Positions 1 to 9,374 of a stretch of 64,000 nt of DNA are shown here, in pieces. The notes beneath the pieces are model-generated. The model was given only the letters and a program-made list of their open reading frames with translations. It ran no database searches and was not told the origin of the DNA. The position numbers were made by a program, and so were the translations under genes. Every line of letters starts with the position of its first letter. Positions within the stretch are counted from its first letter, which is position 1. Origin of the DNA: GCA-2746605 sp963704835 (GTDB lineage Bacteria; Bacteroidota; Ignavibacteria; Ignavibacteriales; Melioribacteraceae); NCBI GenBank assembly GCA_963704835.1, contig CAVPHW010000001.1, forward strand, positions 1-64,000. The letters are read 5' to 3'.

Positions 1-1398
1 ATGCCACGTATTGCTATTATAGAAATAAATTCCTGACGTTAATAGTGAAGCATCGAAATTAAATGTGTGTACTCCGGTATTAATAATATCATCTAAAAGT
101 AGAGCAGACTTCTTGACCCAATGCATTATAAACTCTTAAAGTATACATTCCACTTTCAGGAATACTTGACGAAAATTTGTGTACTTGGATTAAATGGATT
201 GGGATAGTTTTGCCGCAATTCGTATTCTGTTGGGATTTCTAAATTACCCATTTCATTATCTTCAACACTTGTTGCGCTTCCATCAGCGTCTCTTACCAAG
301 CGCACATAGTTGTAGTAGCGCTCGGCACTCACCAGCGGGTTCGTCCAATGCCTTGGTATCAAAGCGCACAGCCCCTGCTCCGTGGAAATCCTCTCCTTCG
401 CCATTGACTGCCATTCCGAATGCCACATACCAGGCATAGTAAAAGTCACCGGTCGAGCTGAAACGAGCGGACGTGCTGCTCCAAAAGTATGGATAGTCGT
501 TGTTGCCAGCTTCGTTGGGATAGAGAACATCGAAAATCGGATCGATTGCCGGACCGACTGCGTCTGGATCGGTAGCGGCCGGCGAATACGAATAGTCGAC
601 GATGCTCTGCAGTTCTTTGACGTTGGGCAACCGCCAGTCGTCATATCCGGCTAATTCCGAGTCTTCGGCATAAGCCAATGCGCCCACCCAGAGAATTCCC
701 TCGCCGTTGTCTGCCTGCGACCACATCAGGCCGGTCGCATTGTCGGTTATTGTACCGTCGCTGTTATCTGCATAATCGTTTATCGCTGTGATGTTGCCAC
801 GCACAGCACGCACACGCTTGCCACCGCCGGGGCCGACACCAGAAGGGTAGACCTTAATATGTCCCGTACCATGGTTCACGCCAAACGCACCGTTGGAACC
901 CGATTCAATCGATACGCCCACATAGGTTTCCTGTGCCCAGAACTGCTCATCCTTACTGACCGTTGAACCGGCTATATCAAAGTAGGTTTCATCCAGATAT
1001 GGCCAGCCTTCCGAGTAGTTACCGATGGCAAAAAGTTCCTTGAGTGTTGGGAGCCGCCAGTCGTCATACCCGCCCAACTCCAGATCCTCACAGTAAGTGG
1101 CGGCATTCTCCCAGCCGTAGCCGTCCGAGGGAGGTGTTTGCTGCCACATCAGATCGGTGTTCAGATCAGTAACCGTTCCATCACCATTGTTCTGGAATGA
1201 CTGCTGAACTCCTTCATAGTGGGCGTCCTGTCCGTAGTATGTTTCGCCTTCCGAAACCGTGACGACGTTACCGTATTCATCATAGGCAGTTGTTTGTCCA
1301 GTCTCCTGGACGACATAGGTTTGTGCATGCGTTGACACAATCCACAAAAGTAACAGGACGATAAATCCGGCTTTATTATATAGTAATGCTCGTTTCAT
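1..1398 (-). CDS. Secreted DUF1566-repeat protein with T9SS sorting tail (C-terminus beyond window, two frame breaks)
   Basis: The start at 1398 follows an AAGGAAAA ribosome site and a signal peptide ending near THAQ. Two DUF1566 (Lcl C-terminal, lectin-like fold) modules follow, each carrying the GYDDWRLP..KEL motif, a DNGDGT/NSDGT..D..TGLMW motif and a YFWSSTS segment. Near base 339 one extra C in a CCC run breaks the frame; past it the chain continues as PLVSAERYYNYVRLVRDADG and then NYPNPFNPSTQI, the C-terminal sorting signal for type IX secretion. A second break near base 120 lies inside the sorting domain, which then runs off the window edge. The body (about 300-1398) is much richer in G+C than the tail (52-60% in lines I counted against about 25% in the comparable tail of the next gene). 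Expected to be outer-surface or secreted; the ligand is unknown. The DUF1566 call is confident. Confidence 0.8.
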
Positions 1399-1469
1399 TT
1401 TGGTTTTCCTTTTTATTGTTTGTTAATATTTCTTTTGACGGCATTTATGAAAAAAACTTGTGCGAGATT

Positions 1470-1506
1470 CAAAAAAAAAGCCCTTCATAGAATTCTAAAA
1501 AGGGCT
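1470..1506 (-). terminator. Rho-independent terminator between the two DUF1566 genes
   Basis: On the minus strand, AGCCCTT and AAGGGCT arms surround a 14-base loop and are followed by a run of nine T. It lies just after the stop codon at 1528, so it ends the second DUF1566 gene before the first one starts. Confidence 0.75.
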
Positions 1507-1527
1507 GTAAACAATTACTTGCACAAT

Positions 1528-3594
1528 TTACTTCATCAACAACATTTTTTTAGTTTGTGAGAAATTATTTCCAGAGAAATTATAGAAATAAATTCCTGAT
1601 GTTAGTTTTGAAGCATCAAAATTAAATGTGTATGTTCCTGCATTTATTTGGTCACTTAATAATGTTGCAACTTCTTGTCCAAGAATATTATAAATCTTTA
1701 AGCTATAGTTTCCACTTTCAGGAATGCTTACTGTAATTTGTGTACTTGGATTAAATGGATTAGGATAGTTTTGCAGCAATTCGTATTCTGTTGGGATTTC
1801 TAAATTACCCATTGCATTATCTTCAACACTTGTTGCACTTCCATCAGCATCTCTTACCAATCGTACCATGAATGGAACTGAGTCTTCGATACCAGAATTT
1901 TCTTCCGTTTTGGAGACAAAAACTATTGAGCCTGCACCATGCAAGTCGTAACCCATCATATCTACGTTATATCCGGAAGCAAGTATCCATGCATAAATGT
2001 TCCCACTAGCCTTCTTCGCATCATTATCAACTCTCTTCTAAGTTTCAATTGGATTGGACGTACTCGACCAGTAAAACGGATAATTGGCCTGCTCAATTGT
2101 TCCATCAACAATATTCGTAACTTCTGTAAGGTTAAACACGCTTTTATCCATGGCAGGGATCTCAGTGACGGAATAATCTGCAATACTCTGTAATTCCTTG
2201 ATATTGGGCAAACGCCAATCATCATAGCCTGCAAGGGTGGCTGATTCAGCATAGGCTAATGCCTCTTTCCAATATATATGCTCACCATTATCGTCTTGCG
2301 ACCACATCAAGCCAGTAGCAATATCTGTAACCGTACCATCACCGTTATCAACAAAGGCGTTGTTGCCATATTCATTACCACGAACAGCACGTACAAATCT
2401 GTTGCCGCTCATCGCTTTGATGTGTCCGGTCCAGTCATTAACAATCCAATACGGATCACCTATTACCTGCTCGTTTTGGTACTCGCTTTCAACAAGGTAA
2501 GCGTTACTCGTCCATGAATGATGTTCATTCATCTGTGTACCGTCACCAGTCAGGTTAAAGTAGGTGGTATCAATCCATGGCCAGCCTGTAGAAAAGTCTC
2601 TGATAGACCACAATTCTTTCACTGTTGGCATGCGCCAATCAGTTGTAACCGCCGGTTGTGAGGGATTCGCAGTAAGCGAGTAGCCTGACTCCATTGCATG
2701 GTTTGGCTTGATTGGTCCTGTGCCCAAATCAGACCGGTGATGTTATCGGTGATTGTGCCATCTCCATTATTAGTATAACTGGGTTGAATACCTTCGTATT
2801 GTGAATCTTGTCCGTAATAGTCTTCACCTTTATTAGGATATATCAATTTTTACAGAGTCGTTGTAGCAAAAGCTTTGTTTTGTATCCACAATTGGATAAG
2901 TACCTTCATAATTAGTTTCATCTATAGTTAGCTCTGCAATATCAGATGTAATAGAACCAAAATCATTTGTTACTACACATTTATAATTGCCGACATCATT
3001 TTGGGTAAAAGAATCTATTGTATATGTTTCTGTTGCAGCTCCTTCAATATTCTGCATCATCTTTTTGCCATTGATACTGAAGAGAACCAGGACCATATGC
3101 GGTTATAGAAAGTGAGGCTCGGTTTCCACTAATAATTGACTTAGATTTTGGCTGTGTTGCAATTACCGGAGCAATGTCTCCCATCTCTGTTACTGTAAAT
3201 CCGCCAAGCAATGAAAACACAATCGGTTGACCTTGATCGGGTGGTGGAACAAATGTTACTGCAACATCTTTTGCGCCAACTTCTTCACCATAAGGTATAT
3301 TAAATATACCGGTTATTATAGTATCATTATGGGTAAGTGATGTGCCTTTATTGTACCTATTGTAACTTGATCAACTGGTGCATCTGCCGGAGGCATTTCA
3401 GTAGAACCTCCATCTAAAATGAATGTAACTAAAAGATCGGTTGTCCCTTGAGCAGCAGAATTTGGACTAACTGAGGTGATTGATTGACCAAATATTGTAC
3501 TAAAACTAAATACAATAAGTAAAACAATAAGTTTAAATTTGTTTTGTTGTAATAATTCTTTTTTTTCTGTTAATGTAAAATTGTTTTGTGCCAT
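1528..3594 (-). pseudogene. Secreted IPT/Ig-like plus DUF1566 protein with T9SS tail, frame broken at several points
   Basis: Reading across frames from 3594 gives one protein: a signal peptide ending near TIFGQ; a start of TSVSPNSAAQGTTDL type (IPT/TIG-like); an Ig-like domain with GNYKCVVTNDFG; two DUF1566 modules (DWRMPTVKEL and YDDWRLPNIKEL); and a complete T9SS tail with NYPNPFNPSTQI, ending in KKMLLMK. Frame breaks lie near 3345 (one A short in an A run), 3065, 2840, 2680, 2640 and 2030. Such density exceeds that elsewhere in the window, so this may be a decaying gene rather than only sequencing error. It is a paralogue of the preceding gene and shares a near-identical tail with it. Function is not known beyond a likely cell-surface location. 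Confidence 0.7.
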
Positions 3595-3822
3595 TTATGG
3601 TCCTTTAATTTATTGTTAGTTTTTGTTTTCAAATACTCATTTTATACTTATGACGATGTATTGGGGAAAAACTTGTGCTGGCTTTAATGTTTTTTAAAAA
3701 ATGGAAAAAACTTTTTTTGGTAGAGATAAGATGATTTAATGATTAATATATTCTCGATTTTGATCTAGTTGAAAGGAACTACTATAAAATTATTTTGTTA
3801 GGTTTGATGGACGTGTTTTTTC

Positions 3823-4251
3823 CTAAAGGTTTTTATTTTTGATTACAGCAAGTACTTTTACTGCTTTTGTTACTTTATCCTGACTGATAAATCCAACAGA
3901 GCCAGGAGTACTTGCAACTTTTTCTATCATTTCATCCTCAGAATTTAAAGATTCGGGTGGATCACCTTCACCAGAAAGCAAATTCACCATCCAGATTGAT
4001 TTCATTAAGTTAACGCTCTTTCCAAGATACTGGTAAAATTGATCTTTAATTTTTCCTTTGGGTTTCAAGTCGAAAACCACTATATGTTGACCATTATCCC
4101 ATTCCCTTTTTTCTCTTGAATAATATTCCAATAATGTTGAACTTGTTATTGTATCAGGTTCAACATTCTTATTAGCGATAACAACAATTTGCGCTGAAAT
4201 ATCTACAATCAAACATAAAACGAAGAAAAAAATAAATAATAATTTTTTCAT
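3823..4251 (-). CDS. Short PstS-like periplasmic substrate-binding protein
   Basis: A 142-residue protein with a signal peptide (hydrophobic segment ending DISAQ) and the PBP-like core seen in short 'phosphate ABC transporter substrate-binding' proteins: VVIANKNV, a SREKREW segment, and GSVGFISQDK near the C-terminus. It is about half the length of true PstS, and no ABC permease or ATPase lies nearby, so an uptake role is doubtful. It follows the porin gene by 33 bases and the HAMP/SpoIIE phosphatase gene beyond it, which suggests a ligand-sensing or delivery role with those two. No terminator is evident after it. Confidence 0.7.
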   Translation of the reverse strand: MKKLLFIFFFVLCLIVDISAQIVVIANKNVEPDTITSSTLLEYYSREKREWDNGQHIVVFDLKPKGKIKDQFYQYLGKSVNLMKSIWMVNLLSGEGDPPESLNSEDEMIEKVASTPGSVGFISQDKVTKAVKVLAVIKNKNL

Positions 4252-4284
4252 AATTTATTTTCCATTGAAAAAATTGACACCCGC

Positions 4285-5427
4285 CTAGAAGCTAACAGAA
4301 ACAGCCAGTGAATAAATGTTAAACCCCGGTTCTGGTAATATTTGTGGATTATCATTTGATCTATAAAAATGAATATACTGACCCTTTAAAACTATTCTAT
4401 CATTGAGATGGTGTGCTAATCCAAAACTTAGGTTTACTGTTTTCTCAACAAACTCTTGAATTTCATTATTTGTTGACTCTACAAGAGGTCTATTTATATG
4501 TACTTGAGTTTGCCAAAAACCGCCATAAATATTTAAAGCATCCGTTATTCTCCATCCTAAGGTAGCATACAGAAAGTCTTTATCTAAGTTTATCAAGTCT
4601 GTACTTTCATCATATTGCAAATTAATATATTCACTTTGAAACCAAATAGGACCAAATTCATATGCGAGATCAAGCCCGAATCTTAAGCGCGGTATCTCAG
4701 TTAAATCTACAGTTGTTAGGTCTGGAAACTGATTTTGAAAGTTATTGCTTTTATCATAGGTTGATGACAAACCAAATTTAAGTTCATTATATCTAACTCC
4801 TATTCTACCACCTAAAAGAAAAGTGGCTGTTGTATCAATTCCTGATTGTCCGGCTTGACTTTGGGTACTAATATTTGGGCTATTACCAGCAAAGACAGCA
4901 TAATCAAATTTTAACTTATTTGCTATCGGCAATATACCGCTTACCTCTATAAATGCGGTTGAAGGAATAAATTCGTCAACTGGAACTATTTCACTTAATG
5001 ATGATTCATAAATTAGCGGTCTGATAATGTATGGCAAGATAGGAGTTCGATTCTTAATTCTGTTGAGATGATTGAACGTTGGAATTAGCATTCCCAATTT
5101 TAAACTGAACTTTGAATTTAATCTATATTTCGCCCAAGCCTCTTCAAGGTTAATAGCTCCTGTATTCCGACTAATAGAAAATGAGTTCAATAATTCAATA
5201 TTTACAAAGGCAGACCAATTCTTGAGCAGATCTTTTTGAAAAAACAAATTGAGCTGTTGTACAAGAAAGGTATTTGATTCACTATTCAAACTAGGATTAT
5301 CTTCTTGCTTAAATTGATTTTGAAAATAACCAAAAATATTAATTGGAGATTCACTTACCTGGGAAAAAGCAGCAGTGTTAAAAAATAAAAACAGCAAAAT
5401 AATCATTCTTTTATTTATGCTTATCAT
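4285..5427 (-). CDS. Outer-membrane porin-like beta-barrel protein
   Basis: A 380-residue protein with a signal peptide ending AAFSQ, then alternating amphipathic strands rich in aromatic residues (WSAFVNIELL, FSLKLGMLIPTFNHLN, WRITDALNIYGGFWQTQV) and a C-terminal YSLAVSVSF, a typical barrel-closing strand with terminal Phe. It resembles the phosphate-selective porin O/P and related porin families in its layout (EEAWAKYRL, PTFN). It is encoded between the SpoIIE-type phosphatase and the short PstS-like gene on the same strand and is probably co-transcribed with them. The substrate cannot be read from the sequence. Confidence 0.7.
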   Translation of the reverse strand: MISINKRMIILLFLFFNTAAFSQVSESPINIFGYFQNQFKQEDNPSLNSESNTFLVQQLNLFFQKDLLKNWSAFVNIELLNSFSISRNTGAINLEEAWAKYRLNSKFSLKLGMLIPTFNHLNRIKNRTPILPYIIRPLIYESSLSEIVPVDEFIPSTAFIEVSGILPIANKLKFDYAVFAGNSPNISTQSQAGQSGIDTTATFLLGGRIGVRYNELKFGLSSTYDKSNNFQNQFPDLTTVDLTEIPRLRFGLDLAYEFGPIWFQSEYINLQYDESTDLINLDKDFLYATLGWRITDALNIYGGFWQTQVHINRPLVESTNNEIQEFVEKTVNLSFGLAHHLNDRIVLKGQYIHFYRSNDNPQILPEPGFNIYSLAVSVSF

Positions 5428-5533
5428 TTCATTATATCTCCTTTTAATTAAATTTTAAGAATCTTAAAAACTCAATTTCATTCCCAAAACTAATGTATAA
5501 AATTTCTCAACGGCTTGGGTTGGATTTATTCTC

Positions 5534-7162
5534 TTACTTAACTTTAATAACTACGAATGTTACATCGTCTTCTTGTGGGTAACCCTCTGCCCATTTATCT
5601 CCCGATTGTTTCAAATGTTCAATGATTTGGTTAGCAGATTTATCCCCACACTCAGCTACTAATCGTTTCATGTTTTTATAACCCAACATTTCACCATTGG
5701 GATTTAAACGTTCCGGCAGTCCATCACTCATCAAAACAATTGTGTCTCCAGAATTTAGCTGTACTTCTTCTTCTTTATATAAAATGTCACGGGATATTCC
5801 GAGCGGCAATCCTTTTATTTGAACTTCCTCCACAGTCTGAGTATCTTTTCGCCAAATAATTGGGAATGGCATACCTGCTGCTGCCAACTTTAATCTATTT
5901 CCTTGAATTTGGAGTAGCGTCATTGCCATAAACATATTATTAAAAATAATTCCCTTCAGTATAGATGAAATTTCGTCCAATGTATTTGAAATCTCTGATT
6001 TACCTGCAAAAGCTTCAAAAAGACTTTTAACTGCTGTAACAACAATTCCAGCCTTGGTTCCATGACCTGAAGCATCGCCTATGGCAATAGTTAAATTATT
6101 TTCACCAACTTTGAAGTCATAATAATCGCCTCCAACTTCTGAAGCTGTTTTCATGAAAGCAGCTATTTCAAGATTAGGCAGTTGGGGTAATTTTTCAGGA
6201 AGCATGGAAAGCTGGAGTTTGCGTGCTTCTGCTAATTCATGTGTCTTACGATCGTTTTCGGCTTTTAAAGCCTTATTTTCTGATTCCCTAGCTTTTTCAC
6301 GTAATTCTATTGCCTCAGTGCGCAACATGGCTTCTTTTTTTTCTCTTTCTCGTGCTTCTTTAAGTGATATTGTCATTTGGTTAAACGATTTGGATAAGTT
6401 ACCCACTTCGTCCTTACTGATACTGCTCAACCTAATTTCTAGGTTTCCTTCACTTACTTTTTCTGCAGCATCTGTAAGATTTTTTAAAGGTTTTGAAATC
6501 AATCGCCCTAATAGAATTGCTATAATAATAGATGCAAGAATCGTTATAACTAATAATATTCCAAAGATATTCTTTGCTGAAGAGAATGTATATTCCGCCC
6601 TCTTTGCTGCGGCAAATGCATTTTCTTTATTTACCTTAACAAGCTGGACGAGTGTATTGCTATAAGAATTGAAGACTTCCAGTCCTTCTCCATTCAGCAG
6701 CTCAATTGCTTGATCGTTTTTGTTACTACCTGAGAGTTTAAAAAACACAAAACTCAAATCCTGATACGATTCCCACTTTTCTTCAAATTCAAAATAAAGT
6801 TTTCGTTCCGATTCTGAATATAGATTTTGTATTTCGGATTGAGTCTTTAGCTGTTCATAAATTTTCATATCCGCATTAATTTTTTGGATATAGTCTATCA
6901 TCTTTTCCGATTGTTTTTGTCTTAATGATTCACTAGTAGATAAAGCATATTGCAATTGTGTTCTTCTAAGATTTGATGTGTTGAGGTTGATATCAGAAGT
7001 TGCTATTGCTCTCGGTAACCAGTTATTCGAGACTTCCTCTATTTCCGATCTAAGGTTTGCTAATTTATTGATGGAATAAAAGTTTGCTCCTCCCAGAATA
7101 ATAATAATCAGCGCAAAACCAAATGTTAGTTTTGTTCCTAATTTAAAATCTCTAAATTTCAT
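5534..7162 (-). CDS. Membrane sensor with 4-helix periplasmic domain, HAMP and SpoIIE/PP2C phosphatase
   Basis: About 540 residues. I place the start at the ATG beginning MKFRDFKLGTK (7162), not the earlier one. TM1 is near residues 13-32, followed by a four-helix-bundle (MCP-type) periplasmic domain of about 150 residues, TM2 near 185-207, a HAMP domain (ISKPLKNLTDAAEKVSEGN), a coiled coil and a PP2C/SpoIIE domain. Metal-binding motifs are visible: GGDYYDF, GDASGHGTKAG and LMSDGLPER. The architecture is that of RsbU/RsbP-like phosphatases, which act on anti-anti-sigma factors. No STAS or RsbW-like gene is in the window, so its target is elsewhere. It heads a probable operon with the porin and PstS-like genes. 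Confidence 0.85.
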   Translation of the reverse strand: MKFRDFKLGTKLTFGFALIIIILGGANFYSINKLANLRSEIEEVSNNWLPRAIATSDINLNTSNLRRTQLQYALSTSESLRQKQSEKMIDYIQKINADMKIYEQLKTQSEIQNLYSESERKLYFEFEEKWESYQDLSFVFFKLSGSNKNDQAIELLNGEGLEVFNSYSNTLVQLVKVNKENAFAAAKRAEYTFSSAKNIFGILLVITILASIIIAILLGRLISKPLKNLTDAAEKVSEGNLEIRLSSISKDEVGNLSKSFNQMTISLKEAREREKKEAMLRTEAIELREKARESENKALKAENDRKTHELAEARKLQLSMLPEKLPQLPNLEIAAFMKTASEVGGDYYDFKVGENNLTIAIGDASGHGTKAGIVVTAVKSLFEAFAGKSEISNTLDEISSILKGIIFNNMFMAMTLLQIQGNRLKLAAAGMPFPIIWRKDTQTVEEVQIKGLPLGISRDILYKEEEVQLNSGDTIVLMSDGLPERLNPNGEMLGYKNMKRLVAECGDKSANQIIEHLKQSGDKWAEGYPQEDDVTFVVIKVK

Positions 7163-7317
7163 TAAGATTCCACAAAGAATTACTATCAAAATTTTGAGAA
7201 TTATCTTTTTTACAAGTCATATTTGTTATGTTGATATCATTTATTCAAAATACAAGAAAGGAAAAAGATTCTATGATTGGCAGTATTTATCTTTTCATTA
7301 CTTTATTCTCTTTAGTT

Positions 7318-7500
7318 TTAATTTGTTGGCGTTGATACATTTTTAAGTAGAATCTTTAATGAACTTTTGTTTTGGGCTACCGAAAAACTATTTTTATTAT
7401 TCTTGTTTTCAATTAACTTTTTGTGAAGTAGTTCAACTTGATAAGTAAATTCTTTTAGATCCTTTATTAAAGCATCCCCAGCCATATCGAAATAATCCAT
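7318..7500 (-). CDS. Small hypothetical protein
   Basis: A 60-residue reading frame starting MDYFDMAGDALIKDL. The ATG at 7500 was chosen because GAGGAAAA lies five bases upstream; an in-frame upstream ATG has no such site. The protein is helical and charged (LHKKLIENKNNKN), with no membrane segment and no family I recognise. It lies alone between the phosphatase gene and the Spy-like gene. It could be spurious, but the ribosome site argues for translation. Confidence 0.4.
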   Translation of the reverse strand: MDYFDMAGDALIKDLKEFTYQVELLHKKLIENKNNKNSFSVAQNKSSLKILLKNVSTPTN

Positions 7501-7578
7501 TTTTTCCTCACGCATAATTCTAATTTCCAATTGTTATGACGATTATTGTGCGAATCTGCGAAAATATACATAAATAAA

Positions 7579-7610
7579 GAAAAGCCCTTTATCTTCAATA
7601 TCAAAGGGCT
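7579..7610 (-). terminator. Rho-independent terminator after the sigma/Spy-like operon
   Basis: Arms AGCCCTTT (7583-7590) and AAAGGGCT (7603-7610) form an 8-bp stem; read on the minus strand it is followed by TTTTCTTT. It sits about 25 bases after the stop of the Spy-like gene. Confidence 0.75.
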
Positions 7611-7633
7611 CTTAGCCGTAAAAAAAATTACTA

Positions 7634-8194
7634 TCAGATCGGGGGATGTTCACCCGGCGGAGGTGGCGGTGGTCCATCAGGGCGCTCTCCCATAGGCGGA
7701 CCCTCATTCTTTCCTTTTGGCGGAACTTGATGAAAAAAATCATTTATAAGAATTTTAAGTTTGTCCAGTTGTTCCGGCTTGCATAATTTTCTCAAGTCTA
7801 AAAAGTAATCGAAAGTTAATTGCTCAAGCTCACCCATCTTTTCTTGAGATAATTTTAAGAGCGAATCAGAAAGTTCCTCCGGTGGATTATCCTGTAGAAC
7901 AGCATCAAACATTTGTTTTTTTATCTGTTGAATATTGTTCTGAACATCCTTTGCTTTTTCTTGCTGATCTTGACGTAACCTTAAAAATTGTTTTATTTGA
8001 TCTTCATCGAAACCAAGTTCCTCTTTTAACAATTCTTGAAGTCTTTCATTCTTTTGTTCAACAATTTTTGATTCTCTTAATTTTGATTGTCTTGCTGGAT
8101 TACCAAACCATAACAAGAAGATTGTTACCAAGTTTAATAAGACCAACAAAACTATGGTTATAATTAAATTTCGTTTTTGCTTAAAGGCATCCAT
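7634..8194 (-). CDS. Spy/CpxP-like periplasmic protein with membrane anchor
   Basis: About 186 residues from the ATG at 8194 (GGAG upstream; a GTG four codons earlier overlaps the stop of the preceding gene). One N-terminal membrane helix (LIITIVLLVLLNLVTIFLLW) precedes a long helical domain with FDEDQIKQFLRLRQDQQEKAKDV and a second similar hairpin, the pattern of Spy/CpxP/CnrX-type sensors. The C-terminus is rich in Pro, Gly and His (GPPPPPPGEHPPI), possibly metal-binding. It is the last gene of an operon with an ECF sigma factor and a small membrane protein, as in the CnrYXH and related envelope or metal-stress systems. It probably senses periplasmic stress; the signal is not evident. Confidence 0.7.
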   Translation of the reverse strand: MDAFKQKRNLIITIVLLVLLNLVTIFLLWFGNPARQSKLRESKIVEQKNERLQELLKEELGFDEDQIKQFLRLRQDQQEKAKDVQNNIQQIKKQMFDAVLQDNPPEELSDSLLKLSQEKMGELEQLTFDYFLDLRKLCKPEQLDKLKILINDFFHQVPPKGKNEGPPMGERPDGPPPPPPGEHPPI

Positions 8195-8202
8195 TTTATA
8201 TT

Positions 8203-8530
8203 TCACTCCAAATTAAATAGATCTGTTTGTTGTTGATCTAAATTAAAATCACTCTTTAATATATCAACCAATTCTAAATCAGTATCTGTGTTTATTGTTA
8301 AACTATCAGAACTTGTGTACCAAATGGCAGTTGTTAAATTAAGTGCAATTAAAGCTGTAAAGAAAGCTGGTTTTAATACACTAAAAATTGAAAATTCCTT
8401 TTTAGATTTTCTCATTCAATCTTTGCTGAACCCTTGTATAAAAATATGGATTAGGTGGTAATGACTCCTTTTTTTCAAACATTCCCAAGGTCTTATCAAT
8501 TTCGTTCTGTATTTTTTCTTGTTTGTTCAT
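8203..8530 (-). CDS. Small membrane anti-sigma-like protein (single frame break)
   Basis: Read as two overlapping frames: a 42-residue piece (8402-8530, MNKQEKIQNEIDKTLGMF..NPYFYTRVQQRLNEK) and a 70-residue piece (8203-8415) with a membrane helix (PAFFTALIALNLTTAIWY). Removing one A from the AAAA run at about 8405 fuses them into one protein of roughly 105 residues: a cytoplasmic N-terminal helix pair, one membrane helix and a short periplasmic tail. That layout, immediately after an ECF sigma gene and before a Spy-like sensor, is what a CnrY-like anti-sigma factor would have. The NPYFYTRV segment is reminiscent of short anti-sigma proteins in Bacteroidota. The assignment rests on context and topology, not on a recognised domain. 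Confidence 0.6.
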
Positions 8531-8578
8531 TTTAACTCCCAATAATTGAGACGTTTGTTTTCTAAAAAACTTGTGCTC

Positions 8579-9153
8579 TTATAAATGTTTTTCAAAATAA
8601 TCTTTTAATTCTTTTTGTAAATTTTTCTTGGCTCTATGCATCAAAGCTTCAACAGCGGATAATGACATATCCATAATTTCTGTAATTTCTTTATTACTAA
8701 ATCCTTCATATTTACTTAAGATCATTGCAGTTTTTTGATTATCCGGCAGTTTGGATAACGCCCAATCCAGAACTTCTTTTCTTTCTTTATCTTCTAATTC
8801 TTGCTCAGGAGTGCCATAACTATGGAATTTCAATAATTTCTTCACCTTCTTCTGTAGATCGGAACAAACTTGTTAATTGACCAAAACGTTTTTTTCTGCT
8901 TCTTACTTCTTAAAAAATCTAATGATTTATTTACTGCAATTCTGTATACCCAAGTAGAAATCTGAGATTCTTCTCGAAAATTGTTCATAGATTCATAAAC
9001 TTGAATAAAAACTTCCTGAGCAATATCATCTGCATCTTCTACATTATTTACATATCGGAAACAGGTATTTCTCACCTTTTCTTGAAGGTTTTCAACAATG
9101 CTTTTAAAATCATTTGTATTATAAGTTTGCTCGGCCAAAAACATTTTTTCCAA
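8579..9153 (-). CDS. ECF-family RNA polymerase sigma factor (two frame breaks)
   Basis: Region 2 is clear (NNVEDADDIAQEVFIQVYESM, ISTWVYRIAVNKSLDFLR). Region 4 is clear too (LSKLPDNQKTAMILSKYEGFSNKEITEIMDMSLSAVEALMHRAKK). The halves are in different frames. An A missing in the A-run near 8885 and a base missing near 8822 restore a linker reading KKRFGQLTSLFRSTEEGEE and a protein of about 190 residues, the normal ECF size. I take both as sequence errors because each half is well conserved. The gene is first in an operon with an anti-sigma-like membrane protein and a Spy-like sensor, so it likely drives an envelope or metal-stress regulon and its own operon. Confidence 0.8.
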
Positions 9154-9374
9154 ATATTCAATTGCAATTTACTATTATGACGACAGAATTGTAAAAAACT
9201 TGCGCTCATTTATCCTTATTTAAGAAAAACATCTACTTTCGATCTAAAAAATTTAATTATACATCTATTTTGTTTTTTTTGTAAACAATAATTTCTATTT
9301 TGCGTAAACCTGTTAACTAAATTAGAAGAATACAGAGTTCTCTTCAAATTCTCTAACACCAATTGAGAGCTTCG

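Noticed and set aside
3823..4251. Phosphate ABC uptake system
   Set aside because: The binding protein is half length and no permease or ATPase genes are nearby.
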